DNA of 64,000 nt from Hermatobates lingyangjiaoensis (taxonomy: Eukaryota; Arthropoda; Insecta; Hemiptera; Hermatobatidae), in contig JAPFBL010000006.1 of the NCBI GenBank assembly GCA_026182355.1, positions 8,274,501-8,338,500 of the forward strand, in the 5' to 3' direction. Shown piece after piece: positions 46,478 to 57,319 of the stretch. Every line of letters begins with the position of its first letter. Within the stretch, counting starts at the first letter, position 1. A model generated the notes under the pieces. It did not search any database. It saw only the letters and a program-made list of their open reading frames with translations, and had not been told where the DNA came from. A program made the position numbers and the translations under genes.

Positions 46478-47891
46478 ACTCCTCAAAAACCTATCCCTTC
46501 CTGCATCCACCCCCCATCCCATTCTCCTAGTGACGATGGACGTGACCTCGCTTTACACCGTTATCAAACACGATGAGGGCTTAGAGTCTTACGACACTTC
46601 CTCACTTCCAGACCTCTCCCCCATTTACCCTCGACTGACTTTATAATCTCCCTAACTGACTTTGTCCTCAAACATAATTCCTTCCGATTCAAAGATGACT
46701 TCTACCTGCAAGTCAGAGGAACTGCCATGGGAACCAGGATGGCTCCCTCTTTCGCGAATCTTTTTATGGCACATTTAGAAAATAGTTTTCTTCACTCTTA
46801 CCGCTTGCTCCCCTTATTTTACACCCGTTTCATTGACGATATATTTTTCATCTGGCCCCACGGTAGTTCCGAACTTGACTCCTTCCTTCTGAATTTTAGA
46901 ACTTTCTGCACTTCTGTTTCTTATACCCACAACGTTTCAGCCACCTCTATTACCTTTCTTGACATCGACATTACCCTCCAGGGCAACAACCTTATTACCT
47001 CCGTTCACTCTAAACCCTCAAACCCACACCAGTACCTTCACTTTAATAGTTGTCACCCTCCCCACATAAAGAAATCCATCCCCAGATCCTTATCCATCCG
47101 AATCCACCGTATTTGCAACCGACTCCAGCAGAAGAACCTGTACCTCAACTCCCTCAGAACCAAGTTCCTGGAGCGTGGTTATCCGCCATCGTTACTGGAA
47201 AGAAGACTGATCCCTGCGAATTTATCCGTCAACCCTCCTTCCGTCTCCACTTCCCCGGTGAATGAGTCTCCCCTCCTTGTTACTACCTTCCCCCGGTATA
47301 CACAAACTCAAACGCATAATCAAAGATCTGTTCCCCATCCTATCCTCTTCTCCTTCCACGTCGACTATTTTCCCCAGACAACCCCGCCTCTCATATAGGC
47401 GTTCCCCCAACCTCGGCAACCTCTTTTCCCACAGAGACTTGACGTCCAGGCGCGTCAACCACCCGTCTGTGGGCGCTAAGAGTTGCGAAAGGCGGGGGTG
47501 CCTGACCTGTCCGCTTCTCAACCCCCTTTCACACTTCACTCCATCTTCCCATAACCAGTCCTTTCCTGTTGCTAAGGACTGCTCATGTACATCCAAAAAT
47601 TGTGTTTACAAATTGGACTGTACTCGTTGTGATGCGTTCTACGTAGGACTGTCCTCTAACAAGCTCAGCCTCCGTATGAACGGTCATAGAGCATCCGTTA
47701 ACAACAACTCCAATTTACCTGTCGCCATACACGCCAAATCCCACGGTCTGTCTTTTAACGACTGCTTCAGTGTGCAGATTCTGCGTCAGATTCCCCCTGG
47801 TGATAATACCGTGACCTTTAGAGCCTCTGAGGAGGCTCACATCTGGTTGCTCGGGGCGCGCAGTGCACCTGGACTTAACCTTAAAAGATAA
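46478..47891 (+). pseudogene. Penelope-like reverse transcriptase with GIY-YIG nuclease, frameshifted
   Basis: The reading begins in a broken segment (VTMDVTSLYT, about 46532-46561), an RT finger/palm motif. From about 46639 one frame reads SLTDFVLKHNSFRF, YLQVRGTAMGTRMAPSFANL (RT motif B), then YTRFIDDIFFIW (catalytic motif C with the DD pair) and ITFLDIDI (motif D). Near 47200-47390 the frame shifts by one. The second frame contains CVYKLDCTRCDAFYVGLSSN, LSLRMNGHR and SEEAHIWLLGARSAPGLNLK: the GIY-YIG endonuclease. RT followed by GIY-YIG is diagnostic of Penelope-like elements. The 5' part is missing. Codon use is C-rich, unlike the surrounding AT-rich DNA. It is broken but comparatively young. 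Confidence 0.85.
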
Positions 47892-48467
47892 ATTTTTTTT
47901 TGTACTTTTTTCCAGTATTCTTTATTCTCTAGTACTTATTTCTTTGTTCCTCTTTCGTATATTTTGTGTATATCTATTTTGTCTTCTTCACTTACTACTA
48001 GTTTGTTTTATCCTATTTTATTTTTCTAAATTCTTATTCTTAACTAGTTTCCTATACTTACCCTTTTATTCAGTCTCTATCTTTTATTTACTAAAACAAC
48101 CAATGCAAGTTTTCTGTATTGAATTTATTTTTATTTATTTATTTATTTTTTCTTCTTTTCTCTATCATTATTTTTGTTTATTATAGTTTGTTTTTATCTT
48201 ATATTGTTTATAATTTTTCACCTATTTATAGTTTTACCCAACCAGTACTGCTTATCTGAGTTTCTGTTTATATCTTCTCCTAATTTTATACTTTACGACC
48301 GGGTACGGTCGACAGCACTGGCGGTTGCCGGGTTGGTTACTTGCCGTTGCGCCTACAACGTGCTTGGTCTCCCATTCTGTTTTCTCCTGAAGACGGATTA
48401 CCCAAAAATTTGAGTCTGTAAGTGTGTTTCCCTACTTTGTGTGTTGCTCTTTGTTAATCTCGAACTC

Positions 48468-48470
<3 letters not shown>
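47892..48470 (+). mobile_element. Penelope family C 3' region
   Basis: A T-rich untranslated stretch leads to a GC-richer end (about 48296-48460; CGGTTGCCGGGTTGGTTACTT, then CTACAACGTGCTTGGTCTCC) that recurs at 4.6, 8.0 and 24.9 kb, with the hammerhead motif inside. It ends against the (TA)n tract. Confidence 0.7.
48384..48414 (+). ncRNA. Hammerhead motif, family C
   Basis: CTC, CTGAAGA (48387-48393), C, GGATTACCC, AAA in place of GAA, AATT, T, GAG. Stem I CTC/GAG and the palindromic AATT are intact, but the essential G12 is A. It lies at the 3' end of the identified Penelope coding region, linking family C to that element. Confidence 0.55.

Positions 48471-48550
<80 letters not shown>
48470..48550 (+). 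repeat. (TA)n(TG)n compound microsatellite
   Basis: About 27 TA units followed by about 12 TG units, directly abutting the Penelope 3' end. Confidence 0.95.
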
Positions 48551-48639
48551 GATTAGGGTTTTTTATTATTTAATGTAAAATCCTCTGAGTTTTGTCTCTT
48601 AGAAACAAAATTCTAGACATCAAAGGACATACTCTATTC

Positions 48640-48862
48640 CATGTAGGAAATATTTGTCCAAATAAACGAAAAGAGTAATTATTAAGTAGTCAAAGTGATG
48701 CAAATACATTTATCTTTGTTTAATAGGACGTTAATGATTATCATATCAAATATCTATGAAGTGGCTGTGATACGAGATGGTATTTTGATTACTAAATTCT
48801 ACGAGATAAGACATGAGTATATAACTATCAGCAGAGCTCATTAGTGAACATTAAGAGTGACA
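48640..48862 (+). promoter_or_regulatory. Promoter of allergen-like gene 2
   Basis: GATAAG (48805-48810), TATATAA from 48818 (13 bases on), and an initiator-like TTAGTG with its A at 48843 (25 bases on). CATATCAAATATCTATGAAGT (about 48740) matches gene 1. GGAAATATTTGTCC at about 48648 is shared with the fourth unit. Confidence 0.65.
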
Positions 48863-49531
48863 ATGAAAGTGATCGCTTTACTTCTTGTCGTAGGCCTGTT
48901 AGGCCAGAGTCATGGAGACACAGTGCAGTTGAACCAGCTAGTGGACCAGTTACTCGCCAGTGCCAATGAGGTAATTACCCAGGGTGGAAAGGATGTTATC
49001 CCCGTCAAAGACGTTAGCTCACACTGGAAGCAGCGTTGGCATTTTATTAGAGTTTCTGGAGATATTAATTGCAACGGTGGTCACGTTGGACATCTCGCCA
49101 CTCTTAGAAGAACTGGTGATGCATCTATGACAACTGCTGGCAATAAAATAACAATTTCCGCCAAAGTTGGGCTTGGCTCTATAGATGCACACTTTGATAA
49201 GTGCCACGCTAAAGTTCATCGATTGGTGTCAGTAAGTAGCAAGATTGACGCCTCTGTAGATAGTAACTCAATTGCTCTTCAAGTCAGCTTTACCTACGGA
49301 CCTAACACCTGCCAGCCCAATGTTGATAACATTTCTGTGGAGAATTTAGGAAAGATTAAAATTAAGACCGGTGGAGGTCTCTTCCACAAGGTTCTAGACA
49401 AACTTATTGACATGATTACCAATCATTTCCGAGGTGACTTTAAGGATGAAATCAACAAGACTCTGAGAGAGAAGGCAACTGAAGCCATCACTAAGAATGC
49501 TGACAAAATCTGTAAGCAGATCCCCCACTGA
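48863..49531 (+). CDS. Secreted group 7 allergen-like protein, gene 2
   Basis: Intronless, 222 aa, with signal peptide MKVIALLLVVGLLGQSHG and the same four cysteines. It resembles gene 3 more than gene 1: both have VSSHWKQRWHF, HFDKC, GG(L/V)FHKVLDKL and the tail KDEINKTLREKATEAITKNA. The amphipathic helix here reads LDKLIDMITNHF. The predicted role is that of gene 1, a secreted BPI/TULIP-fold lipid-binding protein (inferred). Start chosen as for gene 1; GTG ACA precede the ATG in frame. A likely poly(A) signal, AATAAA, lies at about 49576. Confidence 0.8.
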   Translation: MKVIALLLVVGLLGQSHGDTVQLNQLVDQLLASANEVITQGGKDVIPVKDVSSHWKQRWHFIRVSGDINCNGGHVGHLATLRRTGDASMTTAGNKITISAKVGLGSIDAHFDKCHAKVHRLVSVSSKIDASVDSNSIALQVSFTYGPNTCQPNVDNISVENLGKIKIKTGGGLFHKVLDKLIDMITNHFRGDFKDEINKTLREKATEAITKNADKICKQIPH

Positions 49532-49721
49532 AACAAAGAACACTCACTGAAAATGTCAGTTAGTATGATTTTCAAATAAAGTAATATTTATTTATTAAAA
49601 TTTATCCTGGTATCATTTTGCAATGTTAATACAAAATGATATAAAGAATGTGTTAAATTATAACCTCATTTAATTATTCAAATTTTTCTTTTTCCGAAAT
49701 TCGAAAAAAAATTGACAAAGG

Positions 49722-49790
49722 AGTGACACCTCTGCAGATAGTATCTCAATTGGACATCAAGTGAGCTTAATTGAGCGAACACCTGCCGTT
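49722..49790 (+). pseudogene. Short allergen-like coding fragment in the 3' flank of gene 2
   Basis: This ~69-base stretch (GTGACACCTCTGCAGATAGT, then ATCTCAATTGGACATCAAGT and CGAACACCTGCC) matches the part of the genes coding for residues about 128-151 (IDASVDSNSIALQVSF...NTC), with decay. The 3' flank of gene 1 aligns on both sides but lacks this segment, so it looks like an insertion copied from a coding region. Confidence 0.65.
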
Positions 49791-49799
49791 AATTCATTA

Positions 49800-51950
49800 C
49801 GTTAATATTTTATTATTATTTGGTTTTCTGACGAATATGCTTGAGTTGTCTAAGTATATTAATAACCATTTATTAAAAAAAATTGTGAACAGGTGGAAAT
49901 AAAATTCAGTTCGATAATCTATTATTTACATTTGTCACCTATTCAACTATTTTTTTAAATTTTAACTATTGCTACAAGCATTGCATATTTCTTCAATTTT
50001 TAAATATTTTATCTACACTGGTATAATATTTTTTTTCATATAGACCTATTTCTTAATGTTGTTTAAGTTTTGTAAAATGCTCCTTATCGCTATACCAACC
50101 AAAGTTTCTATCTTATTTTATAGATGAGAAATATTTTTAATTTTCTGATTATTATTTATAAATCATAATGCAAAAGTTAATGACTTTGAAATAATGGTAA
50201 GAAAATATTTTTTTCTCACACTAATAATTATTGTTGTTGAGTTAAACTTAAGAACGATTTAGAGATTTTAAGAGAATGGGCTTTTTGAGATTTCAATACA
50301 TGAAATTATTCAATAATCTGTCATGAAAATAATCTTGCAGGCAAGTTTTTTTCACAATTTAAGATCCAATAATAATTTTTTTTGTTTGATGTTTTTACGA
50401 TTAATACTATTTCTTTGAAATTTTTTTTTATTTGAATTTACGAAATAATAATCAGTTTTTGTTGTAGTAGGCATATTTTTTTTTTTTTTTTTTTTGCTGG
50501 GTTAATTCGAAAAACTCTGAATCATTTGAAATTTATCACTAATACATTTGAATATAAAAATGACAAAGCAAGTGTGTCGATTGTTTAAACAAAAAAAAAA
50601 TCATCAAAATTATAAGTAACAATATTGATAAAGTGTGGGAATTGTATAGTAGGTATGTGACTGGTTTATACTGCGATGACGAAAGTCGTGTGGCGTTTTA
50701 GTCAAAATGCTGATCAATAATTTCGCAAATGATCACATTTTCTCATTATTTTTCAATAATGAACACTCTAAGCATGTAGAGGTCAGAGCATAGTTATACA
50801 TCTGATAAATAGATTTAGATAATATCACAATTACTTTAATTGAAAAGTAATCATCAATCTTTTATAAAATGACAGTTCAAAATCTAAGTTACGATGTAAG
50901 TTCAAAGAAGTTTATTTGTTGGGCCAATATCTCGCATGCCCATGCTAAGTTTTTTAACAGCCTTTTCAATATAACACTTATAGTTTTTAAACTGTCAAAT
51001 ATCACATATAATATAGTAAAATGAAAAATTGAAAATGTTTTGATCTATGATGGAATATTAGATATATTAATGTCTAAATTAACTCCTGATATGCTCAGGT
51101 TATTTCCTGGCACCCTGGAATCTTGCATCTTTAGTAATGCTACTAAATATCTAAGACTGCATATGGTTCTGTGCACGAAATAATTCCTACTACTTATGAT
51201 TATTTAATTTTATAAATTCAAGGATCATCCTGTTAAGATACTTGTCCTATGAAAGTTACAGAACTACTTTTGCACCATGAAATGTCTTTTGGATCCGTTA
51301 AAGATGAAGATATTTATACATAAATTAAAATTTGAGAGTTTCAGTCTACATTCTTGGACTAATCATACAGTTTTTTCAGGTTTTCTTTTACTAAACAAAT
51401 AAACTTCCCCACTGGATAAGTGAAGAGACTGGTACCGTAGAGTGTGTTTTGATGCCTCCTGATTATAAATGTGTGTTTTGATATCTCCTGTCTTAAATAA
51501 TAACTAGTCTAAGACTTTAATCACTTTCCTTGGCTGTTATGAAAATAACGCTGCAAATCATATTTGGAGTACTAATTTTGGTTATAATATCAACCAATTG
51601 AAAAGTTATATTCATAGATATTATAACTTTTGGTATAATTGAAACATTATATGGAAATTACAATCAATCAGAAGTTCAAAGAAAGATCTTTGACTACATT
51701 TGGATATTGGTTATCATCAATATTTATTTACTTTATTGCGCTTTGTTCCATTAAGATTGAACTCTTACACTATATACACAAAAAAAATTCCGCCGTTTGA
51801 TGAATTAAAATGATCAAAAAAGGGAAATATTTATATAATATCAAAAAATTGATAATATATAAATATCTCAACACTACTTATGTTTACTTTCTTAAATTCG
51901 GCATTATGAAAGTGTATGAGTGCCAGCGAAATTTATTCAAAACATTTACA
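49800..51950. other. AT-rich DNA between genes 2 and 3
   Basis: No gene or RNA recognised. A T-rich run lies at 50476-50497. Confidence 0.45.
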
Positions 51951-51954
51951 CAAA

Positions 51955-53554
51955 CTCACTGTAAGTAGACATATCAAACTCGTTAACCACCAAATGGTGT
52001 ATTGTTTTTTTAATTTAATTTGTATAATTTGTTTATATTGAGCTAGAATAAGTCTCAAAGTGGGACATGTTTATTAGCTTTTAATCCTAGAAGTAGCACA
52101 CATAGTGATTGATCTAGTTATTTGTCTACATGTTTACTTTTGTATCACACATTTCATGCATAAATCATGTCATTGGAATTACCACATGGTAATAACACTT
52201 TTGTAAAGCTAAAGTGCAGGTTAGGTTTTACAAAATAATTCCTTACAGCAGAAATTAATTTTGTTCCAATAATTAGTGGATCTCTTACATGGTCAACTGT
52301 AACATTACATGGCCAATGGATCTCCTACACATAACGTTGATTACCTGATATCCTCCGGTAAGGAAGATATAAACCAATGTTTTTCCTTGAAGACTTCAAA
52401 ATTTTCCATTTTTTTTTTAAATGTGACAGAAACATGTACGAATAAATGTCAGTGTCATTGAATCACCGAAGAATCAGTTTAAGATTAGCATCTGTTTTGT
52501 AATATAGAACAAAGGAGTCCATTCTTCATACTTCAGCACTAACCGAAGGTAATATGATTCATAAACACAAAACAAACATCTCATATTAAGTTTTGTTCAA
52601 TAGTGCTACATACAGAATGGTAAGAGCATTTTGTTAGATTTATCCATCATTCCATGGAGAGCATAAGGTACATATATTCTATCGGCGTTGAATTTTACTT
52701 ATGAAATTTTATTCTTCCTACATCTCATATTAAGTCGCTATATCGTTTGAATTGTTTCCATTAAACCTCTAAATATCGATTCTTTTAAAAAATTTCGGAG
52801 TCATTGTATACAATGCAAATAAATGTAAACAAATCCGACAGCTATAGCATATGATCCATTAATCCGGTATGAATATTCAGATTTATTGCACTTTGCGGTT
52901 AATAAAATTTTCACGAATTCTTTTTAAGATTGTGATATTTTTGGCCAATCTAATTGGTTTTTAGTCAGTCGTTTAGCGTCTATAGGGCCATTTTTTTGAA
53001 ATAATATAATTGACCTTATTGACCTTTCAAAAAACAATAATTTAAAAAAAACTCCTCTCATTCCCCATACAATGCTCTATTTTTTTTGTATCATTTTACT
53101 TTGATCGGGCAAGTGGTATGGCTCGCACCGTCCTCACAAGCCATAAGATTGAATGGTTAATCTTAATTTTTACATTTAACTGAAAAAAGTTTCCTCTCTT
53201 TTCTAAAATCTACGGATTTTTTTCAGTTTTTTGCATTGTAGTTTCCAAAACAATACCAAAATTTCATCACTCTAGAGTTAAACAATATTGCATGGAAACA
53301 CATTGCCTCCAAAAAAGTGACTCTCTCATACTCATAATTGCTCCTAAACAATTAGACATATCTGCAATATGAGGCAAATTTTTGTGTAAAATGTCAGTTT
53401 GATCTATTAAAGATTCTATACTGTAGCGTATAATCAAGCTTTTGGATAAACACAGACATCATAAAACAACTTTGGGGACCTTAAAACATTTAATTCCTTC
53501 AAATCTCCAGAGTGATTTTATGATTAGTATACTTTACTTACACTAATGTAAAAA
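51955..53554 (+). mobile_element. R element copy upstream of gene 3
   Basis: Decayed left end ACTCACTGTAAGTAGACATATCAAACTCGTT at about 51955; right part with TAATTGCTCCTAAACAATTAGACAT and a terminus ACTTTACTTACACTAATGT (53531-53549), the hairpin now imperfect. The CCCA microsatellite is lost. Older than the copies at 7.5 and 42.5 kb. Confidence 0.5.
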
Positions 53555-54039
53555 AGTATTATATTCAATGTCTCTAAATCTCTAAATGATTGCTAGCATT
53601 AGATCTTGTGCGGCCTACACTCAACCATTTTGTAAATAAACCTATTACCAAACTCGTTGACAATCATTTGAATTTTTTTATTATTTTCACATGACTATCG
53701 TGTTGACATGTTATCATATCTATGATAACGTGTCATTAAGCTCCCTTATCCTCAAATTGACTTCGTTCGTTTTAAAACAATAGCTATTCATTACATTTTC
53801 TTAGAGAGTTCCTCTTGAAAAAAAAGATTGAAATTGTGAGACATTTATAAACTATTTAAAACTATCATATTACTAGAAGCGGTATTGATAAGCAATAGAA
53901 GCTTAAAAAATAATCTTAAGACTCAGTAGTTATTAAAACACAGTTCATTGTGTTGTGACAGTTATAAACTTGTGGGTGTACAAGAACTTCATGTGGCCCA
54001 TTCAGAAATATTAATCTAACAAAATAACAACACTATTTA

Positions 54040-54227
54040 TAAGTCGTTAAAGAGTTGCAAATACATTTATCTTGTTTTGATGGGATGTTAGTTCTTATCA
54101 TATCAAATATCTGTGTTCTGGCTGTGATATACAGCTGGGTAATGGTTTTTCCATTACAAAATTCCACGAGATAAGACAGGAATATATAACTATCAGACGA
54201 GCCAGTTAGTGAACATTAAGAGTGACA
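54040..54227 (+). promoter_or_regulatory. Promoter of allergen-like gene 3
   Basis: GATAAG (54170-54175), TATATAA from 54183 (13 bases on), and TTAGTG with its A at 54208 (25 bases on). The upstream block TATCATATCAAATATCTGTG (about 54097) is conserved. Spacing is identical to genes 1 and 2 despite sequence changes between the boxes. Confidence 0.65.
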
Positions 54228-54896
54228 ATGAAAGTGATCGCATTACTTATTGTCGTAGGCCTGTTAGGCCAGAGTCATGGAGACACAGTGCAGTTGAACC
54301 AACTAGTGGACCAGTTACTCGCCAGTGCCAATGAGGTAATTACCCAGGGTGGAAAGGATGTTATCCCCGTCAGAGACGTTAGCTCACACTGGAAGCAGCG
54401 TTGGCATTTCGTTAGAGTTTCTGGTGATCTTACTTGCAACGGTGGTCAAGTTGGACATCTCGCCACACTTAGAAGAACTGGTGATGCATCTATGACAACT
54501 GCTGGCAATAAGGTAACTCTCTCAGCTAAAGTTGGGCTTGGCTCTATAAATGCACACTTTGATAAGTGTCGCGCTAAAGTTCATCGTGTGCTGTCAGTGA
54601 GTAGCAAGATTGATGCCTCTGTTGATAGTAACTCAATTGCTCTTCAAGTCAGCTTTACCTACGGCCCCGATACCTGCCAGCCCAATATTGACAACATTGC
54701 TGTGGAGCATTTAGGAAAGATAAGAATCAAAACCGGAGGTGGAGTCTTCCACAAGGTTCTAGACAAACTTATTAACCTGATTACCAATCATTTCCGAGGT
54801 GACTTTAAGGATGAAATAAACAAGACTCTGAGAGAGAAGGCAACTGAAGCCATCACTAAGAATGCCGACAAAATCTGTGAGCAGATCCCCCACTGA
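54228..54896 (+). CDS. Secreted group 7 allergen-like protein, gene 3
   Basis: Intronless, 222 aa, with signal peptide MKVIALLIVVGLLGQSHG and cysteines at the same four positions. It differs from gene 2 at scattered residues (for example SGDLTCNGGQ, NKVTLSAKVGLGSINAH, DNIAVEHLGKIRIKTGGG, ...DKICEQIPH). The family, predicted fold and inferred lipid-carrier role are those of gene 1. The frame is fully open and the promoter is intact, so it is likely expressed. Confidence 0.8.
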   Translation: MKVIALLIVVGLLGQSHGDTVQLNQLVDQLLASANEVITQGGKDVIPVRDVSSHWKQRWHFVRVSGDLTCNGGQVGHLATLRRTGDASMTTAGNKVTLSAKVGLGSINAHFDKCRAKVHRVLSVSSKIDASVDSNSIALQVSFTYGPDTCQPNIDNIAVEHLGKIRIKTGGGVFHKVLDKLINLITNHFRGDFKDEINKTLREKATEAITKNADKICEQIPH

Positions 54897-54899
54897 AAC

Positions 54900-56460
54900 A
54901 AAGAACATTTAATGAAAATGTTTTTATCTCAATATTTAAGTTATTTTAAATTAAAAAATCTAATTTTATTTAGTTATAAAAACCTGAACATCATGAAGTA
55001 AGATTAATTATTGTAATATACTGTAGGATTACTATATTTTCTTTAATCTGTCTTAGCAATAATAATTAAATTATAACGCAATTTAATTATTCTACAGTAT
55101 TACCACTTAATTATATAGAATTTTCATTACATTTAAATAACTATTCTTTTCATTCTTATATTATTATATTCATAATTTCTTTTGAACTGAACAGATGATT
55201 TTTTCATGTTTTTATAATATGAGTTTACTTTACATGTGTGACAATGTACCTATATTGAAAAAAGCTGTAAACATTTGTAAAAAAGCGTAATAAAAAATGT
55301 GTCAATGAAATTGTATGTATGTTTGTTACCTAATTCCAATATTTATTCATCCTTCTTATTAATTATTTTAATATTTAATTTTTCGACCATAAATATTATA
55401 TATTGGTCCAATTCTTGTAATTAGTCTTTCTTTTTACTTTATAGCATGCTCCAAATAGTATATTACTTGCTATGATATTACATTGCATTACAATGTAATT
55501 TGTCTACGTTGGCATAATTAATCATAATTACTATATGATATATTCCTAAATGCTTTCAAAATTGTAAAATATTTTGAATGTTTTCCTTTTAAATAGTAAA
55601 TAGTTAAATTCACCAAAGCAGTTATTCAGGTGCATGTTTTTCTTCAGAAAACTTTTTTTAACTAAAAATTATTAAGTATAAAAAAGTTAATAACCAATTA
55701 AAAAAATTTGCAAAAAAAATTACAAAATTCCGATTACCACAAAGGGAAATATAGTTTAAAAACTAAAAAAATTTTCTTAGAAGAATAGATTAGTTGTTCT
55801 ATTTCTTAGATATATTTACATTCTATTTCATTGATTAATTTTACTAAGAAAATTTTAGGTGAGCAAAACAAAGTCATAAGTTGGAATTTTATTAATATAA
55901 TTTTAAATGTTTTAATGTGTTAGTAAGATATACACATAAAAAGATAAATTGTTAAATTTAAAAAAAATCAACGCCAATAAAACATTCATTCTCATGTCTT
56001 GTTTATCCAAGGCAATAAAATCATTAATAAAATGAGAAATCTACATCTGACGTCAAAATACTTTGAAGGGTGCAAGTTGATTGATTATAAAACGTTTTTG
56101 AGAGAACTTTTCATCAAGTGCCATTTAATTGGTTCAAATAGCTTGAAAGAACACATTGTAGAATTCTTTTTAAAATTATTTGAAAATTACAATTCCGTTT
56201 GAATGGACGATATTGAAAATGTATATGTCCAAGTAAAACGTACAGCGGGTTATGCGTTATTCTATAATGTGTTTTCAGGTTTTTATAGTCTTAATACCAA
56301 TAATTGCAATAAATATATTTTTAACTATTTTTCTGGCATAGAAATATTAATTTGACCTGCTTGAAATTATTGCGGTGTTCTAAATAAATGTAGTCTTTTA
56401 GCAAAATAAATAGAACTCCTACCTGCCATAAAACCATCGTTTTATAACCACTAGGATGCA
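54900..56460. other. AT-rich DNA downstream of gene 3
   Basis: No gene recognised. The open frame 55999-56202 has no family resemblance. Confidence 0.45.
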
Positions 56461-56469
56461 TTTATGATG

Positions 56470-56698
56470 CATGCTCAAACTGTTGCTGAAATTTAAAGTT
56501 GGTATATATTTTGAATACAAAAATATTTCCCCCTGTTATGTGCCTACGAACATTTTGGGAAACACCCACCCAAACACACTACACTGTCATGAAAACAAAA
56601 AAATTTAAAATGAACTTTGGGGACATCAAAACATGTAAATCCATCAAAATCTTGAAGTATGTGTTCATGATCAGTCTATGTTGTCTATGATAAAGTTA
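56470..56698 (+). mobile_element. R element right-end fragment (decayed)
   Basis: CACCCACCCAAACACAC microsatellite remnant, then GGGGACATCAAAACATGTAAATCC matching GGGACCTCAAAACATGTAATTCC of the intact R-element right end. It precedes the fourth gene unit, as copies precede genes 1 and 3. Confidence 0.5.
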
Positions 56699-56699
56699 T

Positions 56700-57310
56700 A
56701 AGTTACCCATTATGTTCGATTAAGGGGTTCCATTTATAAAAATATTTTTAGAGTATTAATAAACTACTGAGATATTATATTACTGGAAGTGGTGTCGTAT
56801 ACTTATCAGCAATAACAGCTTAAGAAAGAAACTCTACAATTTAGGTAATTTTTATATCACATATACAGTGACTCTATGATACAAACTTCTGGACACCCAG
56901 AAACATAGCATATTCCATTTAGGAAATATTTGTCCCAAATTTTATTGAGATAAAATAAGTATGTTAATATTACAAAAGTAATCATTAAGTTGTTAAAGAG
57001 TTATAAATACATTTATTTTGGTGTGACGAAACGATCATGCATATTCTATCAATGTGAAATGGCTTTATATAATGATGTGTAATGCTTTTTGAATAGTTGA
57101 TTGTACGAGATAAGACACAAAATCTACCCTGAAAGAGAAACATCCTAAGAAATATTGAAACATGAATACCTAGGTTATTCACAAAGAAAAATCTATCCTA
57201 ATTCATTTCAAAGAAAACTACAATCTATCATGTAAGAATAACCGTAGTATCATTCTGAACTATTAATATCAGAATTGTGTTAAAAATATATTAGTGTATA
57301 ACGTAATTTA
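56700..57310 (+). pseudogene. Fourth allergen-like unit, coding sequence lost
   Basis: Upstream flank: GGAAATATTTGTCC (about 56920) and AAGTTGTTAAAGAGTT (56987) match genes 2 and 1, and GAGATAAGACA with GATAAG at 57109-57114 matches the core promoter. The TATA position reads CACAAAATCTACCC and is destroyed. About 125 bases later, TTAATATCAGAATTGTGTTAAAAATATATTA (about 57261) matches the 3' flank of gene 1. The ~670-base coding sequence is absent between them, so this is a gene ghost. Confidence 0.65.
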
Positions 57311-57319
57311 ATTCTTGAA

